Below, piece by piece: positions 44,318 to 56,165 of a DNA stretch of 64,000 bases. Both the position numbers and the translations under genes were made by a program. The notes beneath the pieces were generated by a model. That model saw only the letters and a program-made list of their open reading frames with translations, was not told the origin of the DNA and did no database searches. The stretch comes from Hetaerina americana (taxonomy: Eukaryota > Arthropoda > Insecta > Odonata > Calopterygidae). Where the stretch lies: contig JAKTNV010000041.1 in the NCBI GenBank assembly GCA_022747635.1, forward strand, positions 3,769,001 through 3,833,000, in the 5' to 3' direction. The stretch's first letter is position 1. Each line of letters begins with the position of its first letter.

Positions 44318-44805
44318 ATCCTCGGCGGCAGTCAGAAAGAAAACAGTTTTAATGAAATATAATATCTCAGTTAGAACATATTTTTCCCACGGCTAATTTT
44401 GCTTGAACATTCGACAGAGTATTTTTTCGTGACTTGCAGCAGATATTTGACGTCTAAGATGCGAGAGAGGGAGAGCGTGGAGACTGTGAGGGGGATTTCG
44501 ACGTGCCCGCATTTATGGTAGCTGTCAAAACTTTTACGGCAATTCTTTTATCTGCGAAGGAGCACATCGTGTACTTGCCGATTTGCACATTTGTTGTGCT
44601 AACCGTTCCAGTCGAGATGGGCGCGGGACAGCGCTGTTTGATAAACGATTGGTCAAACATCGTGAGGACCGACATATACCCAGGAGGTCACTGTATGCGC
44701 GCCAGAATGCACGACAGAAAGAATGCCAATGCGATGTTTAAGACGCAGTGCCCTCAGTTGCCAATCTAAAGATCGCAGGTGCCATCCCTACCTAGTCAAT
44801 TGCAA
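44318..44805. other. Unassigned interval
   Basis: A plus-strand frame (44503-44769) begins MPAFMVAVKTF and contains a hydrophobic stretch. It resembles no family I know and may be chance. Confidence 0.35.
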
Positions 44806-44807
44806 TC

Positions 44808-44925
44808 GACATCTACAGAATACCCCACAAGCCCCCGCAAGGGGGTGTGGCGGGGGGTGTTAGGCCACCACCCGTAAATTAGAATAAAACCACATGCAAA
44901 ACCAAATCATGTCATCACTACACGA
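44808..44925 (-). repeat. CR1-like 3' UTR end, minus strand
   Basis: CATCTACAGAATACCCCACA, CCCCGCAAGGGGGTGTGGCG and GGCCACCACCCGTAAATTAG are the complement of the module and UTR end. The outer stem is changed (CCCCAC). Confidence 0.85.
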
Positions 44926-45284
44926 ATATTATTTTGTTCATTCACGCAACAACCTTTAATCACACGAAAGAAAGTGCTTACATGCAACAACATTTTATAA
45001 CAGGATACGTAGATTCAAATCTTGTCGTAGAAATATTAAAAAATGGGTTAATTAAATAAAAAGGATAAAATACAGGAAGAAGTATGCAAGATATCAACAA
45101 ATATAAACATACTCCACCAATTCTAATTATTTCATACGCAATAGGAATAGAAAGACCTCCCACGAACTACGAACGGTTCAATGACACCGAACAGTCAAAT
45201 TTACACTCTATTCATTACTTGCATGTAAGTCAAACCAAGGAAATCCCTCTCTTGGGTGAAACTAATGGGAAAGGAAGGCAAGTT

Positions 45285-45510
45285 AGCGGAAAATTGAGAT
45301 TTGTTAAAATTGCGAGAAAAATGGACGAGGACAGGAAACAAACAATGCTATATCTGTTAACTAGACTTTATTTGGAATATGTTGCCCGTGTATGGAACCC
45401 TCAAGAAGCCGGCTTGTTCCTCTAAATAGAGTCAGTAAACGACATCGCCAACAGGAGGAGAGCTAGATTTTTTAAATGAGTTATGGTGAAGATCCATGCT
45501 GTGATTCACA
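45285..45510 (+). mobile_element. CR1-like ORF2 C-terminal remnant, subfamily C-related
   Basis: KIARKMDEDRKQTMLYLLTR, LYLEYVARVWNPQEAGL, then after a stop IESVNDIANRRRARFFK. This is a diverged version of the conserved ERCYLSLVRPHLEYAA region and the following RRAARFVK region. Both ends are lost. Confidence 0.72.
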
Positions 45511-46175
45511 CCTCAAACCCAAATATTAATTTTTTTACCTAAATTGAAACTGTGTCAAAATAAAGTTAAAAAGCCATTATAACCCAGCCGTACGTTAAAC
45601 CTATAGTAACATTCGGGTCAATGAGAGTATTAAAATAAAAAGTAAAGGCGACAAATTTGAAATAAAATTTTCCCCGAGAAAGATAAGGGCTCAAAATAAC
45701 TGCCAAATTCGCAATGGTAAGCATCTTTCTAAATTAATTTCATTCCTTAACCATTAATTTTCCGGTGGTTGGTTAATAATAGCACATTTACGCACACAAT
45801 CCCAAACAGCAGTCGAAGGAACGTGTGGCGGGATGACTTATTGCATCCATTTTTGCATTATCATGTACTAATGCTGAAATATAAATATATTATTATCATT
45901 GGCATTGTACTAGTTTAGGTACGTTTTGTGTAGACACCACCCATACAACAGTACAACGATAAATTTATTTGCTTCTCCTAGCAAAACACAACCCAACATC
46001 CAACACTAGAGTAAATCTCTCTTCAAATCGGCACACATATTTCCTCCCTTCATCCCGTCCAACACCCCTATCCTATTCCTGCCCCTTCCTCGCTGCCCCA
46101 ACATTATCATCCCCTCTACCACACTCTTCAACATCCCATCGCCAGTGAAAATACCCTTATTCCATTTTTCCTGAG
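45511..46175. other. Unassigned interval
   Basis: AT-rich, then C-rich (46030-46230). Nothing recognised. Confidence 0.45.
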
Positions 46176-46179
46176 ATTT

Positions 46180-46640
46180 CTGCCAACAATCCCCTATCCA
46201 CCTCCACCAACAGTACTCTCTATCCTTTTGTTTATGATCCTAAGAACAACTTAAGCTGCGTGGGCTATCAAATCTATTGTCCTGTAGTCCTCACATGATG
46301 TAGCCTTTACCTTTTTCGGAATAGGAACTAAAACTTATCTCACAAAGTCTTCTGACCAGATTCCTTCCTCATAAGTACTTCGAATCAGTCCACATAAACT
46401 CTTCCGCCCACATTTTCCTAAAGGTTTTAGTAGTTCCGCAGGAATTTTGTCCACCCCCACGGCCTTATTTGTCTTCATCTCCCTTAATGCCCTTTCTATC
46501 TCATCGTCGAGTATGCCTGGACCTAAGCTATCTTCCTCTTTGTCATGTTCCTTTTCTATGTCTAACTTTGTTGGTCTAAGTTCTTTACTATACAGATCAT
46601 ATATATATATATATATATTCTTTCCGTGAGTGTCCAATAT
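46180..46640 (-). mobile_element. RTE-like non-LTR retrotransposon RT fragment
   Basis: The minus-strand frame has ILDDEIERALREMKTNKAVG, VDKIPAELLKPLG, and STYEEGIWSEDFV. It continues after a stop with VPIPKKVKATSCEDYRTI, DLIAHAA and RIINKRIES. This is the start of the RT domain as in RTE-clade elements (GPDGIPAE, PIPKK, DYRPI), distinct from the CR1-like copies. A (TA)n tract interrupts the N-terminal side (46597-46617). The catalytic motifs lie beyond the broken end. Confidence 0.8.
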
Positions 46641-47280
46641 CCTTCACTGTTACTGGTCTGGGTTTGTCAATCATTCATTTGTATTTTCTTCCACCCCGAG
46701 TTTACATTCTTCCATTCCGTTCTTTATGCTATTTCTTATACTCTCGCCGGTATTTGACGCTTTCTTGCTCTTTTCTAATTTACTCTTCAAATGGTTCCTT
46801 TTATGGGTTTTGATATCCCGTTTTTCATATGCACCCGTTTTTCTTTCTATGCATTTTAGCACCTTCTTTCCTCATTAATGATTTTATCTTCTCGTATGCT
46901 ATATCTTATTTGTTCTTGAAATCAAACTGAATGTGTAATACTTGACAATAAATATATGCAAAATTGAACAGAAATTCCGATAAAAATAATGCAATGATGG
47001 TTTGTGGTCGAGTAAGGTTTTAATAAATCTTTTTGAATTCATAAGTTGGATAGTTTAGTCTTATTTTGTAAAAACTGTGTATTGAGAGTGAAAAGAAAAA
47101 GTACTTGAAAATACCCGTGGTATTATGTAACTACCTCATTTTATAATAATTGCTCAATCTTGCAATGAAATGCGAGGCCTTAATAATCCCCTCGGTGTCA
47201 CTATTGAAATCGGATGCTCCATTTTAATTACTTTCGCCTGCTCTCTTCATGAATCAAGGCGCTGCTATCCTAATTACTCC
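46641..47280. other. Unassigned interval
   Basis: AT-rich DNA. The frame 46630-46878 (+) is low in information. Nothing recognised. Confidence 0.45.
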
Positions 47281-47284
47281 AAAC

Positions 47285-47610
47285 TACATCTACATCTACT
47301 TAATACCCCGCAATCAGCCGCAAGGGCGTGTGGCGGGGGGTGTTAGGACACCACCCGTAATTTAGAAAAGAAAAAAAACGCATGCAAGAACCACAAATTC
47401 ATACATCCACAAAGAAAACATGCAAAACATACATTCATGCAAGAACACTTACACCCCACACACATGCAAAACGTACTCATCACGCGTACTCTCTCCTCAT
47501 TGCAATTTTTGACGAACCTAGCGGGTTTTCTCTAAACGATTTCCAAACCCTCCATTTACGTTTTCCGCAGTGGATGCCAAATACTTGCCGCATATTCCAT
47601 AGACGATGAA
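47285..47610 (-). mobile_element. CR1-like subfamily A, 3' UTR and decayed C-terminal ORF2
   Basis: The complement of the terminal module (CATCTACTTAATACCCCGCA) and of the A-type UTR (ATTCATGCAAGAACACTTAC) runs to about 47470. Then an internal deletion joins to decayed ORF2 codons matching the AASIWDPWEKIWQKELDKVQ region at 47500-47600. The remaining C-terminus is deleted. Confidence 0.82.
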
Positions 47611-47886
47611 ACTCAACTGACGTAAAAAAGTTCTCATATCTTGTCAGCGAATTTTCCTGCCACCCATTGGACCAGCAGGCTTCGAAATTCAACTCAAGTG
47701 CCGCCTGACATTCTAACATTCTTATGTATGCCTCATTCGAAAACTCTCGCGAGTTTAACATTTCATATTTTATAAAAACATGCATTTGAAGCAAATTGCG
47801 AGGGATTTCAGCACTTCCACGAAGTAATCCCCAAAGAGAATCGGTTGTCCTTCCCGGCATCTGCGTGTTGAAATTTACGTAATATA

Positions 47887-48772
47887 AGGGCTGTCTCAAA
47901 ATTAGTACGACTTGTATATTCCCGGATAGACGGACGGGAGGGCGGCGGTTCCTCTGATTGGGTTCAAGTTGGCTCCCAGCCTTTGCAGAATACGAATCTT
48001 TCGTTTGCGAAACCTCTATATGGTGACCTCGTTACTATCCGCCATGAGCCGATTATTGGAATAGCACTACGACATCAAATTTTGCGTGAACCTGGGCAAA
48101 CCGAGGAAGAGACTCATTAGCCGCTCAAGGCAGCTCATGGTGATAACACCATCAGCAAATCGGTGGGGTGTTATCTTCTGAGAGGCACAAGTTGTTTCGG
48201 GAGGGTAGAGATATTGCAGACGCCGAAAGTTCAGGACGCCCTTCGACCTTGGAAAGTGATGAAAATCTTGCAAGAGTGTGAAGCCTTTGTTGGACAGGGA
48301 TTACGGGATAAGTGTTTCCATGGTTTCTGATGAACTCAGCATCCCTAAAAGTGATGTGCATCGACTTTTAAACGAAAGCTTGGGCATGAGGAAGGTGCGC
48401 GCCAAGTTGGTGCCGCGAGTGCTCTCGGAAAAAGAACAAAAGGAAACTTTTCAAGGGCTTCCAAGTGAGTGAGGATCCAAATATTTTTTCAGCCCCACCA
48501 GACTTCTTCCTCTCTCCGCGCCGTCTCAAATCCGTGCCGGAAGGACGTCTCCACGGCTTGCTTGAAGGGTTACAACAGGCCGTGACAAAGGAGCTTAAGC
48601 AGCATTCCGGGCGTCACCTTCCAGAAGGCGTGCGTGGCGAGGAAAATCCGCTGGACACGGTGCGTGGACGCCCAAGGGTGCTCCTTCGAAGACTTTTTGG
48701 GTGAATTTATCAATTCTGGCAAATAACGTTTTTAAATTGACTAAAGTCTCACTACTTTTGGGAGAGACCTTG
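47887..48772 (+). mobile_element. Mariner-family transposon with TIRs, internally deleted
   Basis: The ends are imperfect inverted repeats (AGGGCTGTCTCAAAATTAGT on the left, complement of CAAGGTCTCTCCCAAAAGTA on the right), each bordered by TA. Inside, frames give GREDIADAESSGRPSTL-type codons near 48210-48250, then SMVSDELSIPKSDVHRLLNE and GMRKVRAKLVPRVLSE (48300-48440). The C-terminal region follows after a junction near 48470, so the DDE part is missing. It aligns throughout with 19120-20045. Its 886 bp and lost catalytic region make it non-autonomous. Confidence 0.9.
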
Positions 48773-48774
48773 TA

Positions 48775-49350
48775 TGTCGTTCGATAGTGTGACTTCCCAC
48801 TGGTATTAGTCCACTGGTTTCCCCAACCTAAGAATGGGGAATCCCCCTAGGGTTGCAAACACGTACAGCCATATTGCGTTTGAGCTACACCAAAAAATTT
48901 CACTCTTTCCCTCCCGAAACATTGTGCCCCACGTAACAAAAAAATACGGAAACAATCCATTCATTTCGCGTTTGCGTAGACCATGGCCTTGAACAATCGT
49001 CGAAGGAATGGAGAAATGAACCCAAGGCGGGCGAGAGAGGGGGAATTCCGAAGAGGACGAGGGCACAACCCTTGCCAGCAATTAGTCGGGGATAATAATA
49101 TTATCTCTCGGGGAGAACCTTTCGTGGAGGTTCCCCTTTCGGGAAATATTCAAGAAAGCATCTTCCTCCTCCAGCTTGGTCTTAATTATGTAGAGGCCCT
49201 GATTATCGCGGGGGAGGAGTGGAGAGGGAGGCAGGGGAAGGAGTGGCCCTGGACTCGGCTCATTTGGTATCCAACGAGAATCCCGAGTGTGAAGTGGCAA
49301 AAAAATGACGCGACCTCCCCGGCGAAAGGGGGAAGGACACAATCTGCGTG
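48775..49350. other. Unassigned interval
   Basis: The frame 48983-49429 (+) is open into a TA tract. It includes RNGEMNPRRAREGEFRRGRG and is not recognised. Nothing else seen. Confidence 0.4.
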
Positions 49351-49351
49351 C

Positions 49352-49354
<3 letters not shown>

Positions 49355-49399
<45 letters not shown>
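49355..49399. repeat. (TA)n microsatellite
   Basis: About 22 TA units. Confidence 0.98.
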
Positions 49400-49401
<2 letters not shown>

Positions 49402-52040
49402 TCTCTCCCATTCCGCGAGAGAGGGATAATATGGCGAGAGGGTGGGGCGAAAGGGGGCGCGCGGTTAATTACATGGCGACGACGGTGGCGTGGAAAATAA
49501 AGTGTCGGGGAAAGAAATGTAAAACAAAAGATGCACGACGAGCGAACGCGTCCCTTACCTTTATTCTCGTGCTTTCTCACAATAGAAAATATTTTCCATC
49601 CCTCTGGAATTCCAACTGAAATTCAGCGTGAGTCTCCACTTAGTTCATCTTCCTGGACCCTTCGGCAGTCCAAGGACAAAACAATAGATCCGTTGAAATG
49701 GTACATGTACTAGGTAATAATAATTGACTTGACGAAAACGACTCATTAAAACAATAATTCTTGAATGGTTTATTGTGAAAATAATGGAATTGTAAAAAAT
49801 CAACTTATTCCTCAATCTTGAATTTACAACAATAAAGCGTGTAGGCTCCAGCGCAACTTGGGAGCATGGACCTCTAAGATATGCACGACGTACCTCGTCC
49901 GCCAAGGTGAGGTTAAAAGTCGCGTGGACTGAAGAGCAGATACAATTTCTTGAATTGGAACTCTTCCAAATTAAACTTAGCAGGTATTTTTCATCGGCAA
50001 AGTTAGTTTCTTTCGGGCTGAAATCACCGTTTCGAGTTCTGAAAGACTTTTGAAAATTTGAATTTATAAATTTCAAAAGATATTCCAAATACTAAACCTA
50101 ATGGGCCCATTATGTATTCCCGACCGAAGAATGAGAGGGCGACCATCACTTGCGCCGCGGAGCAGTCGAAGAAATATTGATTTGAGCATTCATTACGGAG
50201 GAGAGTCATGGAAATATAATTTGGTTGGGCACTCACGCACGAGCGAAACACCCTCGAACACCACATGCCTGCGCGTTTAACAGCTTTGGGGTGAAGCCCC
50301 TTAAAGGGACGGTCCGAATTTCCATCGCGCAGGAACGCCATGGAAACGGAAACCAGAAACGAAATTCAAATAATGCACAGTCCAGATGGTCATTGAATCA
50401 CAAAAACTTGCACGTCAGTATAATAAGAAATAGCCGAAGGTAGCAGCAAAGATAAGGAAGTATTCAGGAGATTGAATCTCGCGAAACCCGTCAAAAGTAG
50501 CAGAAAGAAAGTGTAAGAGTATTGAAAGCCGATGGAAGAGTGAAATGGAATGCTAGTAATACATTTCCCCTAATCTTCATTAGTAGATACGTTAGCTTAC
50601 CTCCCGAGGATCAGGAGCCGAGATTAGGGAGGGAAAAGGGTTTTCTCCTCCGAGGAAAAAAAGGGCCGGTTGGTTGGTTATCCGAGAAAGGGAAGCGTGG
50701 GGACAATTAATTAAGGGCAGGGAGGCGTGATTCGAGGGGTGAGGGGTTGAATTACTAATGCTCTCCACGCCCACATCCCCCGCCGACATCATTACCACAT
50801 CCAAAGGCTCCTCTCGCTGATACGCGATACATTATAAAAATAATTATATGAGAGTTATTTTCGAAATAATTTCAGTGGGGGATTTCTCCCGGCATTCATT
50901 AAGGATGCCTCCCTTCGGAGTCTACAGGAACACGGAGTAACCCCCCCCCCCCGGACCCCGCTCAACGGCGAAGCCTTCTGAGGTTATGTCGCGCGGTGTA
51001 ATGACATAACAGTTTCTTTCAAATAAGAGCTAATTGTGAAAAATAAATCTGTAGACGAGTTCTTATGAATAAACATGACATAAAACGTGATTTGCACGTA
51101 ACATGAGAAAAAACAACGAGAACACAAACGAGAAAACACGAGTCAACAAAAAAAATGTTTAGCTCACAAGAAATGCATGTAAATTTGGATAATAATGAGG
51201 AGGGGAGGGGATGTGGCAATCGCCTCCTCTTCGCTTACACGATGAGCAAATAAACGAAAGGAAGCAAACGACGAACTCTGGGGTGCAAATAAGCAGATCC
51301 CACCAATTTGGAGAGCGCCTCGCATCACAATCCGCATTCAAGAATAACGCCACTCACATATTCCTTCAAATTAATAAAGGCAAATGAAATTGCGTTCACT
51401 CGAGGTCATCATGTAGTGTACGACTAATGTTACTGCAATCGCGACACTTTCTCGAGCGTTCTGCAGTGGCCCACTTGTGGCGAGCGATGAAGGCGGTCGA
51501 TCGAGGCCGGGTCGCCCGATCACGGCGAGGAGAATCAGTCACGGGGATCCTGTTGCACGGAGACCACTCGTGAACACCGGAAACATTCACCTGGACACCG
51601 CCGAGGGGGGAGGGATGGGGAGGATTTTTATCGTTCTCTCTTTATTATTAATTTTTTTTTAGATTGAAAAATGTATGCAGCATTAAATATTTATAACCTA
51701 AGTACCAAATATTTGTTCATTATTTTTAAATCTAAATATTGCCATTAAAGAGGTCCATTGAATATGATATAAGGTATTTTTAATTTTGAAAGCGTTGAAT
51801 ACGTATAAAATACAAGATAGCATTGAAAAGGAGCGAGACTGCCCTCAAGCCATATGGCGGACTCTACCGAAACACGGCATCAATCACGAGGAAGTATGGG
51901 ACTGCGTTCACGGCACAGCCATCGAACCGGATGTGTATTGTTTAAGTGTAAAAGAGGAACCCAAATGCTGGTGGCAAGCAATTTGGTTGAAACAAATATT
52001 AGTGATTGTAACAAATTCTGTTAATGTCTCAATGCAATAA
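49400..52040. other. Long unassigned interval
   Basis: About 2.6 kb of mixed DNA, including a C run at 50942-50955. Frames are short and unlike known proteins. I saw no element ends, tRNA or exon-like series. It may be host intergenic or intronic DNA. Confidence 0.45.
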
Positions 52041-52190
52041 TTTAAGAGTGTAAAAATCATTCGCCTTGACTGCAAGGTGAATGATTTTTATTCACTCTGA
52101 AATTGTTGTATTGAAATGCACACTTGGCGGATGACTCCGTTAAAAGTTACTATTGCGGCATCTCCCGCAGTTTCTTTGGAAATTCTGTTA
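52041..52190 (+). repeat. SINE body (family S1) with inverted start
   Basis: 52072-52190 matches the S1 body at 10460-10573 (opposite orientation). Just before it, 52047-52070 is an inverted copy of its first bases (GAGTGTAAAAATCATTCGCC facing GGTGAATGATTTTTATTCAC). This makes a hairpin of about 24-bp arms. Confidence 0.75.
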
Positions 52191-52725
52191 ACGTATCCAG
52201 GACGATCTCTTCATACGTTCCGCATTGACCTTCTCTATTGTGCCTTCACCGTAATTTTGTGAACACCCAATCTGTGTGTTCATGGGACCGCTGAAAAAAT
52301 TGGTGCGGTAACCAAAAATCGCCGTTCTGTTCCGGAGAGGGCAGTGAAAGTGGTGAAAGATGGGCACAAATAATACGTTTGTGGTAATTCTCTGATCGAG
52401 GTATTCGTTTTCAGGAATACAATTAGAAAACCTTCGAAAATGAATGCAACCTGTAAGCGGATCGTCCTGGAACAGACAGGTAACTTTCGTGGCTAAGAGG
52501 CAAGATTTTGACTCTCTTAAGCTCTCATTATCAGATTAAATTGCCGCCATTCAATTCCTGGTTAACGCGCGCCTTATGAACAGAAATGATGATCAGCCAA
52601 TCCACATCACCAGACGGACATGGATACACAAGGTTTTAATATACAAAACATCAGATACAATTTTTTCCTGCCGCGACTATACGTCGCACCGTATGGGCTC
52701 TGTGGTGGGGTGTCTGATCTTCAGC
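52191..52725. other. Unassigned interval
   Basis: No gene or repeat recognised. Confidence 0.45.
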
Positions 52726-52726
52726 A

Positions 52727-52750
52727 AGCGCCAATCGCCTGCGAGCGTTC
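52727..52750. repeat. Dispersed repeat core shared with 35086-35110
   Basis: A block of about 22 identical bases (AAGCGCCAATCGCCTGCGAG). See the other copy. Confidence 0.5.
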
Positions 52751-52859
52751 GCCCAGGCAAGATCGCGTTTTTGGTGGACCCCTGTCGAGCGACTCGGGGC
52801 AAGAGCAAAATCAAGCGAACGATTAAACAGCAGTGCGCTATCTAATTTTGAGTTGGACA

Positions 52860-53510
52860 GGGGACATCGGGTACGGAGACTTTGGGCATGATTTGACAAG
52901 GGTTCAAGGATGAAAGCATGCCACAAGCCGTAGTCTCTAAGTGGCAAAAGCTCTTCAAAGACAGTGGAGAGAGTGTGGAGGACGAGCCCCGCGCTGGACG
53001 GCCGTCGACGTCAAGAACCGAACGTACAAGGTGTCATAAGTGAAGTGCTGAATTAAGACTATCGGTTATGTCTTGACTTTGATAAGATGACAGTGCAAAT
53101 CATAGTCATTAAAAATTTGACGTTGCGAAAGATCTGCGCCAAATTCGTCCCAAAGTTCTTTCAATGGACGTCCAAGAGCAGAGTGCAGAGTGCCTGCTTG
53201 CGAAGACCTTCTACAACGCCATCGCGACGATTCCCCAACCTCATTGCAGTCCCGACCAACTGACAATTTCCTATTCCCAATGAAATTGAAATCTTCCCTC
53301 AAAGGACACCATCATATTGGGACGCAGGGTGCCTTCAAATAAGCATGCACGCGTAGTACCCTTAAGGACCTTCCGCCTACCAGGGAGCCTTCGAGTCGTG
53401 GAAAATCCGCTGGCGAGGAAAGTGCATCGACGCTAAAAGGATGTACTTTGAAGAATTCTGAGGCATTGCAGCAATATTTAAAATTAATTATTTCTCCCAG
53501 ACCTCGCCAA
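52860..53510 (+). mobile_element. Mariner-family transposon remnant (same family as 14350-14870)
   Basis: The frame near 52918 gives MPQAVVSKWQKLFKD, SGESVEDEPRAGRPSTSRT, the N-terminal HTH and linker of mariner-type transposases. After a junction near 53030 (ACAAGGTGTCAT, terminal-repeat-like) decayed codons of the linker and C-terminus follow. These include FPMKLKSSLKGHHHIGTQGA, the region after the third catalytic Asp, and AKRMYFEEF at the end. Multiple stops and frameshifts are present. Confidence 0.75.
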
Positions 53511-53890
53511 TTTTTTTACAAAAACCTTGAATACCTCATGTACGGAAATATTGATAAGCCAATCCGCAGCATCGGATGGAAATTTATAAATATTAAAGGC
53601 CAGCAGTAACAGCAAATATTGCACGTACGCACCAGGTTTTACGCTGAATATTCCAGCGAGCTCGTCTTCAAGTGACTCCCAAGAGACCATTCACCTCAAC
53701 TCCCTCTCAAAAACAAGATAAACATGAAAATATCCCAGAGCACAAGATGACGGTGCTACAAAACAATGGAAAATAAGCTCATACTCCACAATATATAAAA
53801 AAAGCCAATTAAAATTAAGGCATGCGTTCTGGAGGGAGAAAGAGGGAAACCTCGCCTCTGCAAACATTTTCACTTCACGATGGCACCATG
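53511..53890. other. Unassigned interval
   Basis: Short minus-strand frames (53484-53690, 53691-53873) of no recognisable family. Confidence 0.4.
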
Positions 53891-53892
53891 TA

Positions 53893-54205
53893 GTAGTAGT
53901 AGTTTTTAGGGGAGGCGACCGACAGCTGAGGTCATTTGCGCCATAGGGGATGAACAGGGAAGGATGATGGGTGGAGAGAAACCCGGCGTCGGCATTAGCC
54001 TACTCTTTACGAAAGGCGCCAAGGGGTCCACAGTTTAACGTCCCATCCGACGGACGGCGCACTCGCTCAAAGTGCCCTCCACAAAGCACCTCAAGTAGGG
54101 ATCGAGATAATGACTGAAAAATATTCAACACCGCCGGGATTTGAACCCGGGCCCTCTGGGTGGGAAGCCAGTACGATAGGCACCGCACCATCTCGAGAGT
54201 CAAGA
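53893..54205 (-). repeat. tRNA-derived SINE, apparently full length
   Basis: On the minus strand the head (54205-54125) has ATGGTGCGGTGCCTATCGTA and a B box GGGTTCAAATCCC. The body contains GGATGGGACGTTAAACTGTG, a phrase common in arthropod tRNA SINEs. The end at 53893-53905 is (CTA)n. It is about 310 bp in total, with no protein coding. Confidence 0.85.
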
Positions 54206-55850
54206 GAGTCGGGATCGCAAGAGGGAAGGGGAGGGTGATTCGCTGCTCGGTCTGCGGAAATTCTAGGATTAGTAATTAGATTCGGAGGGATGACTAAGGA
54301 GAGACACACACATTACACGCAAGAGTGGCCGGGGGAAGAAGATGAAAGGCGGAGGGAAACTGGAATTACCGCTAAATGTTTACGCTCCATCGCAACCCCT
54401 CCCTCCTCATTATTTCCCAATTTTTACAAAGATATTTGATATATTCGAATGATGATGAAAACAAATTGTTCCCCTAATTAAGAGGAGAGCACGGTGGGAA
54501 GGGGGCGGCCCTCCATTAACATCCGTCGCCCAATAATCCTCCATTCTCTCGCAAACGGGTCCGCAAGCGATCCCCCCCGCTCCCTTCCCCCCTCCCATTC
54601 CCACGGGAGGGGGAAGGATGGATGCCTACCGTCTTGGTAGAGGGGAAGACGATGATTTCTCGAAGGAAATTCTCGACGGGTGCGAAATTCGACCGGTGAG
54701 CTTTTCTTTTTATTTGCTCGTTATTTGGCGAAGCGTTTTCACCGAAATACCCCTCGAGGCGGATTGAGTGAATAAATATATGAATTAGAGGCAATCGCGC
54801 GTATGAGGACACGCGGGAGAGGGTTCAAAAGTTGGAGCGGGAGTTGGTGAGGGAGGCCTTAAAAGAATCGGGGCCAAGAGCCTTCCTTCCCTTTGTCCGC
54901 CGCCCCCGCCCCGAGAGTGTTCATCCCCCTTGCCGGGCGAGGCTTCCCTCAACCCTCGACCTTCAAATGGCGAGGAGGTGGGAGGGGATGCCCCGCGAAA
55001 GGAAGAGAGAGACTGGGGTGCGGGATGTCTCCCCGAGGAAAGGAAGAGAGGCGAGGAGAAAGCACGTGTCGGGAGGGAAAGGGGAGAGAGACATTTCCCT
55101 TGAAATGCACAGAGTGAGGTTGTATTACTGAGGGTTACTTCCTTTCGACGAAACGTTTTTTTTTGTTTTCTCATCTGTTTTTTTTTGTTTTCTCATCTGT
55201 TGTGACCTCACCGAGACGAACGCTCGTGCGCGTGAAACAAACAGGCGCGAACGTAATTAAACGTGAAAGCCAGTTTGCTGAAAAAGCATTATTAGTCTAC
55301 TCTTCGGTTCAAGAGAAATTCCTCGCTAATTCATGATAGACCAGTTTCCCTAAGCAGTTGAATGAAAAACCAATCAATCAGGGGATGGGGTGCTTTTTGC
55401 TGAAATACGTATAAACTCCTTCCGGTATTTCTGAGAGTGAAGTTTTCCTTTGCGAAAGAGTCGTTGGCCCACGGAAGGAATCACCGAAAGAGCATGAGGG
55501 CGGCAGAGAACGCGGCGGATGGATAAAATAGATTCGCTTGGCCGCAGTCACTTTTAGGCGATCCGTTGAGCAAATTAGTAAGCCTCCCCCACTGCTTCCC
55601 ACACAGAGTTCGGCATCATTTAAATATCCAGTTTGCATTCATATCAGCGAATGACAATATTCCGAGCTGATCTTGGATGATGGAGCGAAAGGGAGACATC
55701 CGAAGAGTGAGATACGAACGCGGGAAAACGGAGAGCCCATAGTCTAATGGGTGGACAATGGATTTATATTTGAGAAACGATGACTTCCAAATATCCCCCT
55801 TAAGGATTCCACCGTTTCTGTCGAATTTCACCAACGGAAATCAAGCTACA
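54206..55850. other. Unassigned interval
   Basis: GC-rich patches (54480-54640, 54830-55100) and a two-unit, 28-bp T-rich tandem at 55153-55200. No gene recognised. Confidence 0.45.
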
Positions 55851-55852
55851 TT

Positions 55853-56165
55853 TCTATGATGGGGAGTAACTTGATCAATGTCAGTCTTGATTAAGCCTTG
55901 ACCGCGTGGACCTTGACCCATTAAGGTGAATCCGATTCGATGTCCCGACAGCATCTTTAGCCGAGTCACCCGCCGATGTGCACCAAATGCAGAGGCCGAG
56001 GCAGAAGGCTGAAAAAGTTCACGTGAGCACCGGGTTTCGAACCCGGGATGTGGACCCCGAGCGAATGCTTTCGAGTCACTCGGCCCGCCGAATCCATCCG
56101 CCCACGCCGTGAATTTCGCATCACTCAAAGGAGCAAAGTGATCTGGTGAATCACCGCACGCACAT
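55853..56165 (-). repeat. tRNA-derived SINE, second type
   Basis: On the minus strand the head has GGGCCGAGTGACTCGAAAGC and a B box GGTTCGAAACC (56030-56050). A body with TTTTTCAGCCTTCTGCCTCG runs to about 55853. It differs from S1 and from 53893-54205. Confidence 0.72.

Noticed and set aside
44503..44769. 88-codon frame as a host membrane protein
   Set aside because: Single short frame with one hydrophobic stretch, no signal of conservation or neighbouring exons.
54110..54205. A functional tRNA gene on the minus strand
   Set aside because: It has a B box and an A-box-like region but no complete cloverleaf. It continues into a SINE body with a (CTA)n tail.
56025..56110. A functional tRNA gene on the minus strand
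   Set aside because: The acceptor arm does not pair and a SINE-like body follows.
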